In this document: in pieces, positions 60,101-64,000 of the stretch
How the letters are laid out: each line of letters starts with the position of its first letter
Numbering within the stretch: position 1 is the stretch's first letter
NCBI GenBank assembly: GCA_019916065.1
Contig: CM034238.1
Span: forward strand, 36,300,402-36,364,401
DNA: 64,000 nucleotides
Origin: Vitellaria paradoxa
Lineage: Eukaryota > Streptophyta > Magnoliopsida > Ericales > Sapotaceae
Direction: 5' to 3'
Program-made: the position numbers and the translations under genes
The notes under the pieces: generated by a model
What the model saw: the letters and a program-made list of their open reading frames with translations, nothing else
The model's database searches: none
Told to the model about the DNA's origin: nothing

Positions 60101-60757
60101 GGTGGCGGTTAGACCAGCGCTGCTATATAGATCAGAGTGTTGGGTAGTAAAGCATAATCATGGTCAGAAGATGGCAATTGCGGGGTGAGGATGCTAAGAT
60201 GGATGTGCGGGATTACAAGGAAAGATAGGATTAGGAACGAGGGGATTAGGGGCAAAGTAGAAATAGTACCGATTGAAGATAAAATGAGAGAAGACCGATT
60301 AAGATGGTTTGGCCATATTAAAAGGCGTCCAGCGGAAACACCTGTTAGAAGGTGTGAAAATATGGAGATTGCCAGGAGTAGGAGAGGTAGAGGAAGACCC
60401 AAAAGAAGTTGGAAAGAAACTATTAAACATGACCTTGCCTACCTAGATCTATCGGAGGATATGGCTCTAAACAAGTCTAATTGTTTGACAAATCCATATA
60501 GCCGGCCCCACCTAGTGGGAAAAGGCTTGATTTGGTTTGGTTTGGTTTAAGCAACTGTAGTGCTAACATTTTTCAGAAATCTTCTGTCTTTTCTTTCACT
60601 AATGCTTCTTTAACATGTTAATATTTAATTTACAGGCTTCTAGGGGCTGTTGTCGTGATAGCAGCAAATGCTGGTGGTGCATGGACTCCAATTGGTGATG
60701 TTACAACTACCATGCTGTGGATACATGGTCAAAATATCTACATTGCAAACGATGAAG
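54150..60757 (+). CDS. NHD1: Chloroplast Na+/H+ antiporter NHD1 (NhaD type), first six exons, two lesions
   Basis: Exons 54150-54485, 54917-55087, 55224-55352, 55482-55655, 58519-58625 and 60636-60757 encode about 345 of the ~570 residues expected; the rest lies beyond the window. The serine/arginine-rich N-terminus (about 1-100) is a chloroplast transit region. NhaD membrane segments follow: [54 protein letters not shown] and [20 protein letters not shown], matching plant NHD1 very closely. The DNLTTT and [10 protein letters not shown] stretches are the family's core transport motifs. NHD1 exports Na+ from the stroma in exchange for H+ across the envelope. Oddities: the exon 2 donor reads CAG|TT where CAG|GT is expected, and exon 6 has one extra A in a run at 60731-60734. 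Introns 4, 5 and 6 each carry a transposon. It may be a decaying copy. Confidence 0.85.
54690..54720. repeat. CT microsatellite in NHD1 intron 1
   Basis: About 13 uninterrupted CT units followed by a T-run, 200 bp after the exon 1 donor. Confidence 0.8.
55815..57760 (-). mobile_element. Retrotransposon-derived insertion in NHD1 intron 4 (tentative)
   Basis: Intron 4 is 2.86 kb while introns 1-3 are 129-431 bp. A minus-strand frame at 57690-57307 (127 codons) contains [20 protein letters not shown], a motif recurrent in plant Ty3/gypsy polyproteins. The DNA on both sides has no conserved coding sequence. CATAAATAT occurs near 55815 and near 57750 and might be a target duplication, but I could not define LTRs. 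Confidence 0.45.
57761..58518. other. Remainder of NHD1 intron 4
   Basis: AT-rich intron sequence leading to the TAATTGCAG acceptor at 58518. No gene or transposon terminus was recognised. Confidence 0.4.
58826..58991. repeat. Tandem duplication, 83-bp period, NHD1 intron 5
   Basis: Copies start TAATTAAGAAAATTTGAAAA at 58826 and 58909 and end 'actaagtgtgtgaa.tc'. Only a few bases differ, so it is recent. Confidence 0.8.
59388..60547 (+). mobile_element. Strongly 5'-truncated RTE-type LINE in NHD1 intron 5
   Basis: Plus strand, opening inside the reverse transcriptase ([15 protein letters not shown]). It keeps [40 protein letters not shown] and the intact catalytic box [10 protein letters not shown]. 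Beyond ~59785 the frame is broken (TGA at about 59788, then shifts), resuming as [20 protein letters not shown] and [13 protein letters not shown] (60185-60420). It ends in a (TTTGG)n tail at about 60529-60547. TAAGCA at 59382-59387 and 60548-60553 may be a 6-bp target duplication. It belongs to the same family as the LINE at 47470-50078 but retains a better active-site region. It cannot make a full protein. Confidence 0.85.
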
Positions 60758-60826
60758 GTCTTCTTATTGTTCAACACTTTGATCCTTATCATTGATTCCT
60801 TATATACATCCATATTTCATACTTCC

Positions 60827-63338
60827 GAATTGGAAGCCTAACTAGGAATGGGGTGAAAGTTGAGAGCTTCTCTCTCTAAAAATTTTTCTCTCTCTAAAAT
60901 TTTTGCATTTCAAGCTCATAATCTGGGGAAGGCAGCTCGGGTGAAGAAGAATTCAGCAACCAAGCTTTCTCTCAAAGAGTTTCATGCAAGTTTGGTCAAG
61001 GAAAAGTTAGTTAAAAGCGGTGGTTCAAATGCTCAATCATCATGCCCCCGTGCTCATTTAGGTCTTTCAGATTTGGATGATGAAAGGTGTGTAGAAGAAG
61101 ATTATTATGATAACTTCCTTTGCTATAGTCCCCCGGGTAACCAAGTTCAGGTGGAGGAGCAATCTCCAGATATTATGTCCACCTCCACGGGTATAGCACG
61201 GGTTGAAGAGCATACCCCGGAAGCTAACAAGGCAAAGGAAGAAGATCATTCACCGGATGCTGTAGCAATTGTTGCGGATAGGCTAAAAAAGCTTAGATCT
61301 GGTAAGAATTTTATGGAAAATCCTGCTCCCCAGCAAGCTCTGTACTCGGGCAAACAAAGAAAAAATGAAAGAGCTGAACATCATCATTCGGTTAAGGAAG
61401 GAGATGAAGTTATTAAGATGCCATGTCTTCATCCGGCCAAGGCTGAATCGGCCTACCTATTGGCACTTCAAGGTTGCACGAAAGTGGGAGAAGACGCCTG
61501 CAAGATGGAGACGAAGGAAGAAGAAGACTCTCGCAAGAAGGAGACAAAGGAGCTAACGTCAGCAACTTGTTTGGGCGGGAATTTTACCGCACAGCTGGTA
61601 GACCAAATTTTGAAGTCAAAAGATGGTGGGCCATTCAAATTCAATGTATCTGAAAAGTATGCTGGGCGGGTGGGTGATGTAGAGGTTGACTTAAGTGTGC
61701 TAGGTGGGCCCCCCAATAAGCAATCACGTGCAGCCGAGCAAGGTGCAACAGCCGAGATTTATGATTTAATGGGTTGTGGGCCCTCCTCTGCTAAAGCCAC
61801 CGTGCAAAGCAATAAAGGGGGAGCCAACAAAACAGTGAGTACACGGCTGAAGCTTAGTTCGGATCAAATTGCCCCCAACCTAATTAGTCAAGTCAAGCCT
61901 AGTGGAGTAGCCGAGACAAGTAAGCTTTCTTGGTCCAATTTATTTGGTTCAAAAGAACAAAATAGGCCCACCAAATTAAGACATTTTAATGTTGGCTTAG
62001 AAGGAAATGAGCTCAAAATTCCCATTGAAATCTCAAAACAAGGTTATAATCATTGGAATCATGCTCTTGTTGGTTATTTTGTTGATAAATGGAATTCCTT
62101 CCACTATGTTAAGACATGGGCAATGAAAAAATGGGCAAATGAGGTTGAAGAGGTTGTCACCCTTGAAAATGGATTCTACATTTTTAATATTAAGAGTGAT
62201 GAAGCATTAAGGTCAATACTAGATGGGGGCCCCTACTATTGTGGTAACCGGTTAATTCTTATAAAAAGATGGCAACCGGGTATGCAATTAAACAAGGAGG
62301 AATTCTCTTCATTACCCATTTGGGTGAAATTCTACAATGTCCCGCTAGAACTATGGACAGAGGAAGGATTGAGTTATGTTGCTAGCATAATTGGCAAGCC
62401 TCTTTTCCTTGATGAATACACGCAAAAGAGAAGTCGACTCACTTTTGCCAGAATTTGTATAGAAGCACAAGTTGACAAAGACATCCCCAATTCCTTCAAA
62501 ATCAATTTGGGATATGGTACTCCATATGAAGTCAAAGTAGAAGTTCCATGGAAGCCAAAAAAGTGTGAAGAATGCAAAGCTTTTGGTCATTCCACTTCCT
62601 CTTGTCCCTCAAGGCCGAAAAATGAAGCTAAGCATGTCAAGAAAGATTGGAAAGTCAAAGAAGTTAAGGTGCAACAAGCGAAGGAAGAATGGTAAGAGGT
62701 GGGGAATAGGGGAAGAAGCAATTCGGCATTGGAGGATGGAAAGATAATTCCATTACCTTCATCCAACATTTTTGATGTACTTTCAACATGCCAAGAAGAA
62801 GAGCAAGCAAATGAAGAAGAGGAAGGCAAGCCAACACCAAAGGAAAGGAGCAAAGACACGCCACAAACTTTATCCAATATGTTTGAGATCTTACAATCAT
62901 GCAAAGAGGATGAGTGTAAAGACGAAGACAAAAGTCTAAAGTTGAAGCAAGAGCCGAAGGAAGATGAGGTATCAACCAAGCAAGGGCCGAAGCAAGCAAA
63001 AACAACACCAACCTCCTCCCAAGCTCGGGAAAAAAAGTTACTCCTAAACCGTATTCAAAAGCTTAATTTTGCTAAGGAGCAAGCGCTAGCAAGTATCACA
63101 CTCACCAAGGGGCCAAGCTCTAACTCAAACAAAACTAGGAAGAAATGAGTCTTATTTGATAACCTATCCACTTGGGTTGTAAGTGGATCTATTATAAGGA
63201 TAGGTTAGATGGTTTCTTAGTATCTTTTGGATCCTCTATATGAGGTGTGTACCCTTTGGGGTTTGTATTGAGCTAGTTGTAAATCTATATTTTTTGGTAA
63301 TAAAATACCCGCTTAACTACCAAAAAAAAAATATATAT
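60827..63338 (+). mobile_element. ORF1-only LINE derivative with poly(A)-type tail, in NHD1 intron 6
   Basis: The 15-bp direct repeat ATATTTCATACTTCC lies at 60812-60826 and 63339-63353. The bracketed 2.5 kb begins GAATTGGAAGCC and carries one gag-like gene. About 190 bp of 3' sequence follows, including a GGTAATAAAATACCC segment with a polyadenylation-type AATAAA. It ends in A10 followed by (TA)n. A long target duplication, A-rich tail and DUF4283 ORF1 identify an L1-type plant LINE product, but ORF2 (endonuclease and reverse transcriptase) is absent. It must have been mobilised in trans, or derives from an internally deleted template. Confidence 0.85.
60848..63148 (+). pseudogene. LINE ORF1-type protein (DUF4283 plus CCHC knuckle) with two in-frame stops
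   Basis: One frame runs from the ATG at 60848 to the TGA closing at 63148 (~767 codons), interrupted by TGA at 60854-60856 (codon 3) and TAA near 62693-62695 (about codon 616). The first ~380 residues are a low-complexity acidic/basic region. A DUF4283 domain spans about 385-550 (GNELKIPIEIS, WAMKKWA, GGPYYCGNRLILIKRW, LPIWVKFYNVPLELW). A zinc knuckle CEECKAFGHSTSSC (C-x2-C-x4-H-x4-C) follows at about 572-585, and the C-terminal third is charged (E/K-rich, 62699-63148). DUF4283 knuckle proteins are nucleic-acid-binding ORF1/gag-like proteins of plant retroelements. Both stops sit where a single C-to-T change would create them (CGA to TGA, CAA to TAA). Apart from these, nearly the whole frame is intact. 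Confidence 0.8.
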
Positions 63339-63353
63339 ATATTTCATACTTCC

Positions 63354-64000
63354 CAATGTTCTTCTATAGGATCCATGTATGAAGCACACAAGTTTCTTGT
63401 TGTAGATTTTTGGTTATGGACCAACAGAATTCTTCTATTTATAGGAAGGAAGACAAGTTCCTTGTTATAGATTTTTTGGTTATGGACCAACAAAATTCTT
63501 ATATTTATAGGAAGTGATGTATTCCAATGGTTTTGCTTGCTTGGATTTGAGCACAAAGAAGATTAAGGGATAGTAGTCAAATGCCCTCTCTTGCTCGTGT
63601 ATTGTGAATAGGGCTCATATATATCAAGAATTTATGATTAGAGTCCTGTCGAGTTGGTTTCAATACTGATGGTACGATCAAACCAACTAGAAATTTAAAC
63701 TATCTTTATCTAATAAGATAATTATAGGACTAGGTAAATATAGAAATGTGGTCAATGAGTTATAGACACCTCCAAGGCTATATAGAGTGTGAATTTACGT
63801 GAGGAGAGAAGACTTGGATAAAGGGTGATAGAGCTAAAAGAAATTAAAAGATGTTAACCTATAATGAACTGGTCCAACCAAGTAAATCTGTGTTGAAAGA
63901 AGCTGTCACAATAAAAGGATTTGACGTATGTTGATTGTTGAGTCACCAATTGTTCCAAAAGATTAAGCTGGTAGAAAATGGGCTCAACAATGTATATCAA
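63354..64000. other. NHD1 intron 6, continuing past the window
   Basis: No NHD1 exon could be found here, so the next exon lies outside the window. A 65-bp tandem duplication (63391-63455 and 63456 to ~63517; 'cttgttrtagat', 'ttggttatggaccaacaraa') is the only structure seen. Confidence 0.5.

Noticed and set aside
61067..63011. Minus-strand frames of 60-130 codons within the LINE
   Set aside because: Shadows of the plus-strand ORF1 gene.
1..64000. A novel defence, toxin or biosynthetic system
   Set aside because: Both strands were read for clustered unknown genes; all substantial frames resolve to the four host genes, one relic and transposon proteins.

Overview
This is AT-rich plant nuclear DNA, almost certainly from a dicot-type angiosperm; I cannot name the species. 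The evidence is multi-exon genes with GT..AG introns, plant-only chloroplast proteins, and dense LTR retrotransposons, LINEs, SINEs, CACTA and Mutator-like elements. It holds no bacterial-style operons, CRISPR arrays or phage genes. Only four host genes can be supported, plus one gene relic; most of the rest is transposon-derived or featureless AT-rich DNA.

Layout. 1-3.0 kb: end of a long LTR and AT-rich DNA. 3.0-4.2 kb: an intronless secreted leucine-rich-repeat protein gene (+). 4.2-31.3 kb: a gene-free transposon landscape with a gypsy-like fragment, 70-bp tandem repeats, Mutator-like inverted-repeat elements, a dead Copia pol, small and giant solo LTRs, and a CACTA element (15.0-19.8 kb) carrying a nested 3.7-kb LTR. 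31.4-36.2 kb: a five-exon gene (+) for a small, basic SLX9-like ribosome biogenesis protein, with a telo-box just upstream. 37-44.6 kb: two tandem SINE copies, a Mutator-like element with an internal MITE, and a minus-strand solo LTR containing a further Mutator-like element. 44.9-52.2 kb: SEP1 (stress-enhanced protein 1, a thylakoid LHC-like protein), minus strand, four exons. Its second intron carries a gypsy LTR retrotransposon that itself contains an antisense RTE-type LINE. 53.2-53.8 kb: relic of an acyl-activating enzyme gene. 54.15 kb to beyond the window: NHD1 (chloroplast-envelope Na+/H+ antiporter of the NhaD type), plus strand, first six exons, with separate transposon insertions in introns 4, 5 and 6.

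SEP1 and NHD1 are divergently arranged about 1.9 kb apart. Both act in the chloroplast, but shared regulation is not shown. The NHD1 copy has two single-base anomalies (at the exon 2 donor and inside exon 6), so it is either decaying or affected by assembly errors. The most unusual mobile element is a 2.5-kb LINE derivative in NHD1 intron 6. It has an ORF1-type DUF4283/zinc-knuckle gene, a 3' UTR and an A-rich tail, but no reverse transcriptase, and is flanked by a perfect 15-bp target duplication.

I found no convincing new biological system. The value of the window lies in well-delimited nested insertions and in the state of the NHD1 gene.
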